Below the pieces are notes generated by a model. The model saw nothing but the letters and a program-made list of their open reading frames with translations. It was not told where the DNA came from and made no database searches. This document shows, in pieces, positions 11,083-21,214 of a DNA stretch of 64,000 nt; the first letter of the stretch is position 1, and every line of letters begins with the position of its first letter. The translations under genes were made by a program, and so were the position numbers. The DNA comes from Talpa occidentalis (taxonomy: Eukaryota; Chordata; Mammalia; Eulipotyphla; Talpidae): the NCBI RefSeq assembly GCF_014898055.3, contig NW_023601212.1, forward strand, positions 42,272,329 through 42,336,328, written 5' to 3'.

Positions 11083-14000
11083 ATGGCAAATACAGATGCT
11101 AACATATCAATATTAACTCTAAATGTAAATGGACTAAACTCTTCAATAAAAAGACACAGAGTTGCAGCCTGGATTAAGAAACAAAACCCAACCTTTTGCT
11201 GTCTCCAGGAAACACATTAGCTACAAAAGATAAAAATAGGCTCAAAGTTAAAGGATGGAAAACAATCCTACAAGCAAATGGACCAAAAAAGAAAGCAGGA
11301 ACAGCTATACTTATATCAGATAAAACAGATTTCAAACTCAAAAAGATAAAAAGAGACCCCAATGGTCACTACATTATGATCAAGGGGACAATACTTCAAG
11401 AAGAAATAACACTCATTAACATATACTCACCAAACGAAGGAGCACCAAAATATATCAGACAACTGTTGTCCTCTCTGAAAACAGACATCAGAGAAAACAC
11501 ATACGTAGTGGGAGACTTCAACACACCACTATCAACAATGGATAGATCAACAAGACAAAAAATAAGTAAAGAAACCAAAGCTCTAAATAAGGACCTAGAT
11601 CAATTGGGCTTAACAGACATCTATAGAACACTAAACCCCAAAAAAACAGAGTACACATTTTTCTCAAGCGCACACGGATCATTCTCCAGGATCGATCACA
11701 TTCTGGGGCACAAGACAAACATCAACAGATACACCAAGATTGAAATCATATCAACCATCTTTTCTGACGAAGAAGGCATCAAACTAGAAATAAACCATAA
11801 AAAGAAGGCAAGGAACTTTCCTACCTCATGGAGATTAAAAACCACACTACTGCAAGACCACTGGACTAATGAGGAGATCAAAGAAAAAATTAAAAAATTC
11901 TTTGAATTGAACGACAAGGAGGACACCAATATCCTAAATGTATGGGATGCAGCAAAAGGAGTAATAAGAGGAAAATATATAGCAATAGAAGCTCACATCA
12001 AGAAACAAGAAAGAACTCAAAGAAACAACCTAATCTCGAAGCTAAAAGATCTAGAAAAAGAACAACAAAAAACCCCAAAACCAGTAGAAGAAAAGAAATA
12101 ATAAAAACCAAAGCAGAAATAAATGAAATTGAAACTAAAAAAACAATCCAAAAGATCAATGAAACCAAGAGCTGGTTCTTTGAAAAAATAAATAAAATAG
12201 ACAAACCCCTAGCCAGGCTCACAAAGGAAAAAAGGGAGAAAGCACAAATAAACAGGATCATCAATGAAAGAGGAGAAATCACAACAGACACAGCAGAAAT
12301 CAAAAGAATAATCAGTAACTACTATGAACAGTTATATGGAAACAAGTTCAACAATCTAGAGGAGATGGACAAATTCCTACAACTCTACAATCACCCAAAG
12401 CTAGATAAAGAAGAAATAGAACACCTAAACAGACCAATTACAAGCAGTGAAATTGAAATGGTAATCAAAAACCTCCCTAAAAACAAAAGCCCAGGACCTG
12501 ATGGATTTACAAATGAATTCTACCAAACATTCAGAGACGAATTAGTGCCTATCCTTCACAAACTCTTCCAAAAAATTGAGAAGGAAGGGACAATACCAAA
12601 CACGTTCTATGAAGCCAACATTACACTAATACCAAAACCAAACAAGGACAACACAAAAAAGGAAAACTACAGGCCAATCTCCCTAATGAACACTGATGCA
12701 AAAATCCTCAATAAAATTTTAGCTATCAGAATCCAACAATGTATCCATAAGATAATTCACCACGACCAAGTAGGATTCATTCCAGGGACACAAGGATGGT
12801 TTAACATCCGAAAATCAATCAACGTTATCCAACACATCAACAAAAACAAATATAAAAACCATATGATAATATCAATAGATGCTGAGAAAGCTTTCGACAA
12901 AGTACAACACCCATTCATGATAAAAGCCCTTGAAATTCTTGGGATACAAGGAATATACCTCAACATCATAAAGGCCATCTATGACAAGCCAACAACCAGT
13001 ATCATTCTCAATGGTGAAAAGCTGAAAGCAATTCCATTAAGATCTGGAACAAGACAAGGATGTCAACTTTCACCATTGCTTTTCAATATAATACTGGAAG
13101 TCCTAGCCAGAGCAATAAGACAAGAGAAAGACATCCAAGGAATCCAAATAGGAAAAGAAGAAGTCAAACTATCACTATTTGCAGATGATATGATAATATA
13201 CATAGAGAACCCCAAAAAGGCCACAGAAAAACTAATTCAACTCATCAATCAGTTCAGTAAAGTGGCAGGGTACAAAATCAACACGTAAAAGTCAGTAGCC
13301 TTCCTATACACAAACAATAAATCTGAAGAAGAAGAAATCAAAAAAACCATCCCTTTTTTTATTGAAACAAAAAAAATCAAATATTTGGGAATAAATCTAA
13401 CAAAAGAGGTAAAGGACCTATACAAAGAAAACTATAAAACACTGTTAAAAGAAATAGAAGAAGACACAAAGAAATGGAAAGACATCCCCTGCTCATGGAT
13501 TGGAAGAATAAACATTATTAAAATGGCCATCCTTCCAAAAGCAATATACAGATTCAATGCTATTCCAATCAAAATTTCAATGTCATTCTTCAAAGAAATA
13601 GAACAATTATTGATGAAATTCATATGGAATCACAAAAACCCCGAATAGCCAAAGCTCTCCTGAAAAAAAATGAAGGGAATGGAGGCATCACACTCCCAGA
13701 CTTCAAACTCTACTACAAAGCCATAATCATCAAAACTGCATGGTATTGGAACAAGAACAGACATACAGACCAATGGAATCGAATAGAAAATCCAGAAATA
13801 AACCCACAGATTTATGGTCAACTAATCTTTGACAAAGGAGCAAAGACTATGCATTGGAGCAAAGAAAGTTTGTTCAATAAATGGTGCTGGGAAAACTGGG
13901 TCACTACATGCAAAAGAATGAAGCTTGACCACTACCTCACACCATACACAAAAATCAACTCAAAATGGATTAAAGAACTAGACATAAGACCTGAAACCAT

Positions 14001-14907
14001 AAAATATATAGAAGGAAATATAGGCAAAACACTACGTGATTTGCACATCAAAGACATCTTTACAGACACATCACCAAAAGCAGTGATAGTGAAGGCGAAG
14101 ATAAACAGCTGGGACTACATCAAATTAAAGAGCTTCTGCACAGCAAAAGAGACAATAACCAAAACAAAGAGAAACCCCACCAACTGGGAGAACATTTTTG
14201 CACCCAACACTAATGATAAAGGACTGATCACAAAAATCTTCAAAGAGCTGATGAGACTCAACAACAGCAAAGAAAATAATCCAGTCAAAAAATGGGCAGA
14301 AGAGCTAAAAAGAAACTTATCTGAAGAGGAAATGCAAATGGCCAACAGGCATATGAAAAAATGTTCAACATCACTTGTCATCAGGGAAATGCAAATCGAA
14401 ACTACCATGAGATACCATCTTACACCAGTGAGAATGGCACATATTAAAAAAACTAGCAACAATAAATGTTGGCGAGGGTGTGGAGAAAAAGGAACTCTTC
14501 TGCACTGTTGGTGGGAGTGCAAACTGGTCCAACCACTGTGGAGAGCTGTGTGGAGGTTTCTGGACCTACTAAACATAGAGCTTCCAGATGATCCAGCAAT
14601 TCCACTCCTAGGTATTTACCCAAAGGACACAGAAACATCCATTCCAAAGAACACCTGCACCCCTATGTTTATAGCAGCACTGTTTACAATAGCTAAGCTT
14701 TGGAAACAACCCAAATGCCCAAAAATAGATGACTGGATCAAGAAGATGTGGTACATATATACCATGGAATATTACTCAGCATTCAAAAAAGATAAACACA
14801 TGCAATTTGCAGCAACATGGATGGCACTGGAAGGGATCATGCTCAGCGAAATAAGCCAAAAAGAAAAAGAAAAATACCGGATGGTCTCACTCATAGCAGG
14901 AATCTAG
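11083..14907 (+). pseudogene. L1 ORF2, endonuclease/reverse transcriptase, broken (L1-A)
   Basis: ORF2p nicks target DNA and reverse-transcribes L1 RNA at the nick. The reading frame from 11083 (MANTDANISIL) spans about 1275 codons but is broken. There is a 1-base loss near 11218 (right after the ETH endonuclease motif), another near 12075 in the linker between endonuclease and RT, a nonsense codon at 13286-13288 (CAA to TAA relative to other copies), and a 1-base loss near 13635. Visible landmarks are VGDFNTPL and SRIDHILGHK in the endonuclease, FADD at 13178-13189 in the RT, and the Cys/His cluster CWRGC...HCWWEC at about 14467-14520. The endonuclease codon at 11769-11771 reads Glu where the copies at 34270 and 56601 have the catalytic His of SDH. 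Confidence 0.95.
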
Positions 14908-14996
14908 AAAACTTAAATAAGGGACCAGGAAAACAAATAACTATAAGAAAGTGAAAATCAAAATCAACAAAAAACTACGAACCAGAGACACTTTTA

Positions 14997-15042
14997 GGGG
15001 GGCGGGGGTGGGAGGGGAGGGATTGGGGTCAGAATGGGGGGG
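14997..15042 (+). other. G-rich tract in L1 3'UTR (G-quadruplex candidate)
   Basis: The segment has six or more runs of three or more G separated by one to three other bases, all on the sense strand. The same tract occurs at the same place in the copies at 8200, 15625, 38190 and 39008, and as C-runs in the minus-strand copies near 21300, 48740 and 51710. Mammalian L1 3'UTRs commonly hold a G-rich polypurine tract able to form quadruplexes; folding here is inferred. Confidence 0.6.
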
Positions 15043-15260
15043 CTGCAATTGTATGGGGAATATAAAAATAAAATTTATTATTAAAAAAAAAAAAAAGAAA
15101 AAATATCAACCTTTAGGCACTGATTGTCTGTGGATGGTGAGATTATAGGCAGTTTTTTATCATCTTTCATCATCTTTTTTAACTTTTTTTTATAGCCAAA
15201 TTCTCTACAAGGAGAGAATTTAATAATAATAAATTATTATTTAGAATGTGATTGATTCTT

Positions 15261-15694
15261 ACATTAATTCCAAAGAGCACCTGTACCCCTATGTTTATAG
15301 CAGCACAATTTACAATAGCTAAGCTTTGGAAACAACCCAAATGCCCAAAAATAGATGACTGGATCAAGAAGATGTGGTATATATACACCATGGAATATTA
15401 CTCAGCATTCAAAAAAGATAAGCACATGCAATTTGCAGCAACATGGATGGCGCTGGAAGGGATCATGCTCAGAGAAATAAGCCAGAAAGAAAAAGAAAAA
15501 TACCAGATGGTCTCACTCATAGCAGGAATCTAGAAAACCTAAATATGGACCAGGAAAAAGAATAACTATAAGAAAGAAAAAATCAAAATCAGCAAACAGC
15601 TATGAACCAGAGACATTCTTTTTTGGGGGGAGGGGAGGGATTGGGGTCAAAATTGGGGTTGCAATTGTATGGGGAATATTAAAATTAAAAAAAA
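15261..15694 (+). mobile_element. 5'-truncated young L1
   Basis: It starts in the ORF2 C-terminus, keeps an open frame to the ORF2 stop near 15533, and ends with a G-rich 3'UTR and an A-rich tail. An 18-bp target-site duplication with one mismatch flanks it (15243-15260 AGAATGTGATTGATTCTT; 15695-15712 AGAATGTTATTGATTCTT). It inserted into the transduced flank of the older L1 at 8017. Confidence 0.9.
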
Positions 15695-15807
15695 AGAATG
15701 TTATTGATTCTTGTTACAGTCAAATCTCATTAATAATAAATGCGTATCAAATCAATGAATGATACAGATAATGACCTTAAAAAAAAAAAAAGAGTCCCAG
15801 CTGCTTT

Positions 15808-15960
15808 GCATCCTGTCAGCACTTGATGTCAGTGTTTATATTTTAGACATTCTAATAGGTGTGTTGCGGAATTTAATTTTCATTTCCTAGTGGCCAGTTA
15901 TGTGAATCTTTTCATTTGCTTCTTGCCATCTGTGTATCCTGTTTGTGAAGTATTCAAATG
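15808..15960 (-). mobile_element. Old L1, right part of the split element
   Basis: Continues the reverse-complemented ORF2 of 7600-7998: a GTCAGCACTTGATGTCAG block, ATTCTAATAGGTGTG, then GCCATCTGTGTATCC. These follow in the order expected for an uninterrupted ancient L1. Confidence 0.85.
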
Positions 15961-17898
15961 TTAAATTTCGGTCCATATGAAACTTAACATTTTTAAAAAT
16001 TTTTGGTAGATAAAAATGAATTTAACTGATTTTTTTACATGCAGGACCTTTATAGACCATAATTCCCATGTGTGCTTACATGCATGTATGTGTATGCACG
16101 TGCATCTGTGTGTACACCTGCACATGTGCTCCTCTCCTTGTGGTTTGAGTGAATGGTGGCCCCTGATATTAGTGCAGGGCGTAACTTGTGCCACTGTTCC
16201 CAACACAACTGCCTGGTTCTTACTGGAGCATCTTTCTTGCCTACTTTTGATACAGGGCAGCAAGGGGCACTAAAACTGGCCAAGGACACTGCCCAAATAG
16301 TTTACCAGTCACTGAGTTCTTCACCCACGCACACAATTGCAAGACTACTCAGGCTCAGGGAACAACAACTATGGAATTTATTTAACAAACCAGGGAAAAA
16401 CAAAGAGTTACCGAGGCCAAAAAAGGCCCTTACCTCACCCAAAGCAGTGTCCAGTGTTTTTAAGTCCTAAACAAAAGCAGCTAAAATGGCATCTGCCCAC
16501 CACTGAGGACACAGAGCTCCTCTCCCAAACAATAGGCCACATGTCCAAGATGGCATCTTCCTGCCTCTGCCAACCTGGAGCACACGGCAGCCAGACTCCA
16601 GGTCAGGTTCTGACTCATGAAGACAACAGAAGACTGACAACAGGAGATGCTCCCAGAGCTGCTGGCATGCCCCAGCACAGCACCAGACAAGTGACACTCA
16701 AAACAGCAGCTACAGTGGCCAAATGACCCAACAAACAGCCACACTCATGCAGCTCAGCAAGACACCCGTCTCCAGGTCTTCGCCTTCTCTGCCAGGCTGT
16801 AACAGCAAAACCGGGAACAGTTTCAGTCACTCGCCTAATTGCAAAGCCTCCGAACTTTTCCTCTCTGAGATTGGCCACTGGAGGCCTCCACCTTCAGAGG
16901 CCCACAACAGCCTTCTGGAAGATTGCTGGAATCCGCTGACCCCAAATTCTGAAGGTCCAAAAACATTGAATACCGAAGACTGAATGAATCCGCACCCTCT
17001 TCTGCAGTCACGTATATTTCTTATCAAAGTTTCCACCTCAAAATGTGATACTTTTTAGCATTTCACCTGGGTCTGTCTATCCTCACCATCAGCCCCCTCC
17101 AGGGGGCACCCCCTGTACAGTCTTTTGACTTCAGCCTCTGGTTACACCTTGACAATAGCTGATGCTGCCTATGCCCTTACTCTTGGATGTAGTTCAACTT
17201 CCCCTGCTTGGTGACAGAATTCCTTTCAACCTGGCTCTGGTGGACATTTCCAGTCCCCATAGACCTTGTTCCCTTCCCCTCTCAATCCTAATATCAAGTT
17301 ATCTCAAGACTCAGGGCCATTGTACATGTCTCCCTCTGATAGGAACATCCTATTTCTCCAGACTAATTATCCCTCATACTCTTCTCTCCATACTAACTCC
17401 AATTGAGGACATTTATTTCCCCTTCACTGCCCCTACCTCCAGGACCCTTGCTTTCATGAATCCCTAAACATTAGGACTGAGAGTATCTCTTTTACTATAA
17501 AAATTTTCCATCACTGTGTTTGGGCTTCCAAACTGAACCTCTCTGGGGTAGTGTGTGGAACTAGCTTCTTCTGCTGTCTCGAAGCTGTGCGGCAGGTCTT
17601 AGGCACAGAGGGCAGGAGGAGAAAGGCTGTTGTTGAAATGAATAAACATGAGTTTCAAAGAAGACTTTTAGTTGGTATTCAAATTTTTGCTATTTTAAGA
17701 ACTCTTCTGCATCTTTCTCTCAGTTTCACCAATTGTTAACTTTTAACAATTGGGGCATTTTCTTCATTGTCCCATCACTCTACATAAACATACCTTTTTT
17801 TCTGAAACATTGAGGGTAAGTTGCACCTCTGTCACTACATAACATGTATTTCCTAAGAATAATGGCATTCACTTGGATATGTAATAGTGTGATATCCA
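15961..17898. other. Intergenic DNA, possibly an old LTR on the minus strand
   Basis: There is no gene. Around 16380 the minus strand has AATAAA in a stretch (AAATAAATTCCATAGTTG) followed by GT-rich sequence, as at an LTR polyadenylation site, and 16450-16950 could be the upstream part. I could not find TSDs or a primer-binding site, so the LTR reading is weak. The open frames of 76-129 aa in this GC-richer stretch overlap on both strands and carry no recognisable motif. Confidence 0.25.
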
Positions 17899-18482
17899 TC
17901 AAAAGGGGAGGCTCCAGCTTACCTGCTCCACCCAGGGAAGAGTAGAGTTGAGTGTCCAGGAAAAGTTAGAGAGGACAGGGTGAAGGAGAAGTGGAGAGAG
18001 ATTGAGAAAGAAGAAGACACAGAGGAGAAAGACATGTAAAGAAGAAATCACATTCACTTCTTGATCTTGGATTTGTACCAGGGACTTGGGGGACATGTAA
18101 AGAGATGCGGGTTACATGGGTGAGAGATCCTTGGGGAGGCTGACAATTGCAACCTTTATCTTGGCTTGTACTTTAATTTTGCTCTTTTCCTTCCAGACTT
18201 GTCTGGCCCCTTCTGCCCCTTTCCTATGGGTCCCCACCAGAAGGTGACTGAGGCCTGAAAGCCTCAGTCACCCTGCTTTGGGACGTGCCTGTTTGGCTGG
18301 GCATTTACCCACAAGGGAATGGGTAACTGGGTGTTTCATTGGAAACTATTTTAGCTATATCCTTTCTCTTCTCTCTATTGTACACTAATTGTATTAAAGT
18401 TCTTTTTATTGAAGATCTTATGCACTAAGAGTATGTTTTGTCTCTCTGTGGCAGATGGCGGAATCCATTTAGTGCAGGCAGA
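17899..18482 (+). mobile_element. ERV1-type LTR, copy 1
   Basis: About 580 bases align by eye with 47390-47903. Shared blocks are GTCCCCACCAGAAGGTG, CTGTTTGGCTGG, CATTTACCCA, AATTGTATTAAAGTTC and a final CCATTTAG. The ATTAAA at 18393-18398 is the probable poly(A) signal. The next bases resemble a proline-tRNA primer-binding site (18483-18496), which marks the LTR's 3' end and suggests a gammaretrovirus-like endogenous element. No gag, pol or env remains downstream. A perfect 12-bp inverted repeat with a 6-base spacer (18243-18254/18261-18272) is present in this copy only. Confidence 0.55.
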
Positions 18483-18500
18483 TTTGGGGATCATCCAAAT
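18483..18500 (+). other. Possible retroviral primer-binding site (tRNA-Pro type)
   Basis: TTTGGGGATCATCC follows the LTR and resembles the TTTGGGGGCTCGTCC form used by gammaretroviruses with proline tRNA. The second LTR copy has TTTGGGGGTTC at the equivalent place (47904-47914). The match is imperfect. Confidence 0.4.
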
Positions 18501-18799
18501 TGTCACAAGTATCACAGTATTTTGTTCCTTTTTTAAAATTACTGGCTGTGTTATTGGCTGAATTGTTTCCATTCACCTGTCCAAGGACACTGGTTCCTTT
18601 ACATATAAAACTACGTTAAATATTTTTGTGCAAGTTCCTGTAAGGGTGGTTGTAGTGTTTTTATAAAATCTAAAATCATCAACAGCTTTACAGTGTTGGC
18701 TTTTACATTTGCTCTGTCATCCATTTCAACTTACTGTTTGGGTATGGTGTGAGGTAGGGGTAAGGTAAATAAAAAGTATCAGGTTTTTCTACCCTCCCA

Positions 18800-19246
18800 C
18801 CGTTAGATTAAATGCATGCCTGATGGTGGACACCTGAAGTAGGGTGTGGGCATGTATACGTGAGCACACCTGAGCCAAGATACTGGCCATATAAAGCCAG
18901 TGCGGCAGAGGACAGCGTGGTGCAGAGTGGCGTGGTATGGAGTACAGCGGAGTGCAGCGAAACTACCAGAAGGAGAACAGAAGAGAAGCAGAGCAGGAAG
19001 AAAACTAGTGGAGAAGCAGAAGCCATGAGGAAACACCAGAGAGCCCAGTAAAGAGTGAAGATTCACCGGGGGCTGGAAGCCTGCCAGCCTCCTAGCCCCC
19101 CTGGCACCCCTGCCTGCCGTGGTTGCCACACTACATGTGAAAGCTCAATAAAAGCCTGAAAAAGCCACCAAGGGCTCCAGGACTCTCCTTTACCCATCTG
19201 TTTGGATCATAGAGAATCAGCTCTATGCCCTCCTGGCACTACAGTA
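18800..19246 (+). mobile_element. Probable solo LTR of an endogenous retrovirus
   Basis: This non-L1 sequence interrupts an old L1. It has a TATA box (TATAAA, 18890-18895) and an AATAAA poly(A) signal (19147-19152) 252 bases downstream, the spacing of an LTR promoter and R/U5 region. It starts near TGCATGCCTG and ends near GGCACTACAGTAGGCA. I could not settle the TG...CA ends or the short TSD. No internal viral genes are present. It is a different family from the LTRs at 17899 and 47390. Confidence 0.5.
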
Positions 19247-19709
19247 GGCAAATTAATTTTTTTTCTATGTACATATTCACTTGGTCTAGCACACTTTGTT
19301 CAAAAGATTTTCCTTACCCTTTAATAAAAAGACTAGAAAATAAATTGACCATATGTGTTTGGGGCTATCTCTGAACACTCTATTCCATTGTTGGATAGAC
19401 TCCTCCACTCTTATATTTATGTCACAGGTCTAACTTTCATAAATGTAGTATGTCTTGAAATTAAGTAGTATGAGTTCTCCAATTTTGTTCTTTTTTCCAA
19501 TATTGTCTTTATTTAAGGTCGTTTAGAATCACTGCAAAAATTTTAGACTCAGATTGTGAATTTCTATGAAAATTCTGTTCTTATTTAATTTGGCAGTGTT
19601 TTGACTCTATAAATTAACGTTAGGAGAATAAATGTATTAACCACTTTGAGCCTAATCCATGAACATAATAGGTCTCATTTATTTTATTTTTTCAGGTTTT
19701 CTATTTCTT

Positions 19710-19974
19710 TTTTTTTAAGGATTTATTTATGCATACAAGAGCTGGAGCACAGGCCAGAGATGGGGGGGGGTGAGAGGATTCACCAGGGACAGAGTGGGGA
19801 ACAGAACAGGCAGACTGACTGAAATACATTGCTGAGGGGAGCAGCAGGCAAGACAGGAGAGGTCTGCTTTGCCATGTGATTTCTCCCTGGCCAACCAGGG
19901 ATTGAACTTGTGCTGCAGAGGCTGTAGATAGCTTCATAGTGTGGTTCTTAACCCCTTGCACCACCAGGGAGGCC
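19710..19974 (-). repeat. tRNA-derived SINE
   Basis: A full-length minus-strand copy: A-rich tail (plus-strand T-run from 19710), body, and tRNA-like head ending at GGGAGGCC. It has an exact 17-bp target-site duplication CAGGTTTTCTATTTCTT (19693-19709 and 19975-19991). It lies inside the old minus-strand L1. Confidence 0.9.
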
Positions 19975-21214
19975 CAGGTTTTCTATTTCTTCCCAGTTTG
20001 GTCTAGGATGATTTTATATCTCCAAGAATGTGTCCATCTCTTCTAGGTTATTGAACTTACTACATACAAATATTCATAGTAATCACTTACAATCCTCTGA
20101 ATTTCTGAGATATCTGTTTTAACTTCTCTTTCTTTTTTGATCCTATGGGAACTATCTCCCTTCTTTTCTTTGTGAACCTAGATAGAGGTTTGTCTATTTT
20201 TTTAAAGAATCAGCTTTTAGTTTCATTAGTTTTGAAATCAAAAAGACAGTCTTTTTGATTGCTATTTCAATTATTTCTTCTTTAATTTTGTTTCCTTCCT
20301 TCTACTGACATTTGGTTTTGTTTGTTCCTCTCTTTTTCTAGTTCTTTAAGGTGGAAGATATGATTATTTATTTGCATTCTGTCTTGATTCTTGATGTGGG
20401 CCTGTATTGTTGCATAACTCTTTCTTCATACTGCTTTTGTTGTATCCCATAAGTTCAGGAAGGTTGTGCACTCATTGTTATTTGTCTTGAGATTTTAAAA
20501 AATTTCTTCTTTTATTCCTTCATTAACTCAATAGTCATTTGTAGTGTGTTGTTCAGTTTCCACATATTAGAAGTTTTTCCTACTTTCTTTTGTCGTGGAT
20601 TTCTAGTTTGATAACTTTATGGTGAGAGCTGCTTGGTATTATTTCAGTCTTCATGAATTTGTTGATACTTGTCTTGTGGCCTAACATGTGTCATCTCTGG
20701 AGAATCTTATATATGCACTTGAGAAAAAAATGTGCATTTTGCATTTTGAGGACACATGGTCCTATTCATGTCAGTTAGGTCTAATTCTTTGTATAAGGTT
20801 ATTGTGTCCTTATTTATTTTCTGTGATTGATCTGTCCATTGGTGAAAGTTGGGTGTTGAAATACTCTGACTTGAGTGTCTGTTTTCCAATATGCTAATAA
20901 TTGCCTTATATATTTTGATGCTCCTTCATTTGTTGCATATATATAATAAATGTGATGTCTTCTTGATGTATTTTTCATCTTAGTCATCATATAGTGTTCA
21001 TCTCTGTCTCTCGTTACCTTTTGTAGTTGGAAATCTATTTTATCTGACATAAGTATGACTTTCCCTGCCTTCCTTTGGGCCCTGTGTGCTTGTAGAATTG
21101 TTTTGCAACACTTTATTCTGAACCTATTTTTATCTTTGGAGCTCAAGCGTGTTTCCTTGAAACAGAAGAAAGTTGGATTCTGGTTTTTAATCCAACTAGA
21201 AACTCTGTCTTTTA

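Larger units (their letters stand above)
8494..15095 (+). mobile_element. Full-length young L1 (L1-A)
   Basis: A complete non-LTR retrotransposon: 5'UTR 8516-9898, ORF1 9899-11011, 71-base inter-ORF spacer, ORF2 11083-14907, G-rich 3'UTR and A-tail to 15095. It is bounded by an exact 17-bp target-site duplication AGAAAAAATATCAACCT (8477-8493 and 15096-15112). ORF1 is open, but ORF2 has three frameshifts and one stop, so the copy cannot move itself. The 22 bases at 8494-8515, between the TSD and the usual 5' start (GGGGCGGAGCAACATGG), are not found in the other copies. Confidence 0.95.
8017..15789 (+). mobile_element. Composite L1 insertion with 3' transduction
   Basis: The interval is flanked by an exact 18-bp duplication, AAGAGTCCCAGCTGCTTT, at 7999-8016 and 15790-15807, inside an older minus-strand L1. 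The oldest layer is a 5'-truncated L1 3' end (8017-8290), followed by about 420 bases of non-L1 sequence (8291-8493, 15113-15260, 15713-15777) and a poly(A) run ending at the right-hand duplication. That is the structure of an L1 that read through its own weak poly(A) site and carried downstream DNA along. An AATAAA lies near 15733. L1-A and the fragment at 15261 later inserted into the transduced part. The transduction is inferred; the TSD is seen directly. Confidence 0.8.

Noticed and set aside
16153..16983. Cluster of 76-129 aa frames
   Set aside because: They overlap on both strands with no motif; the area may be an old LTR.
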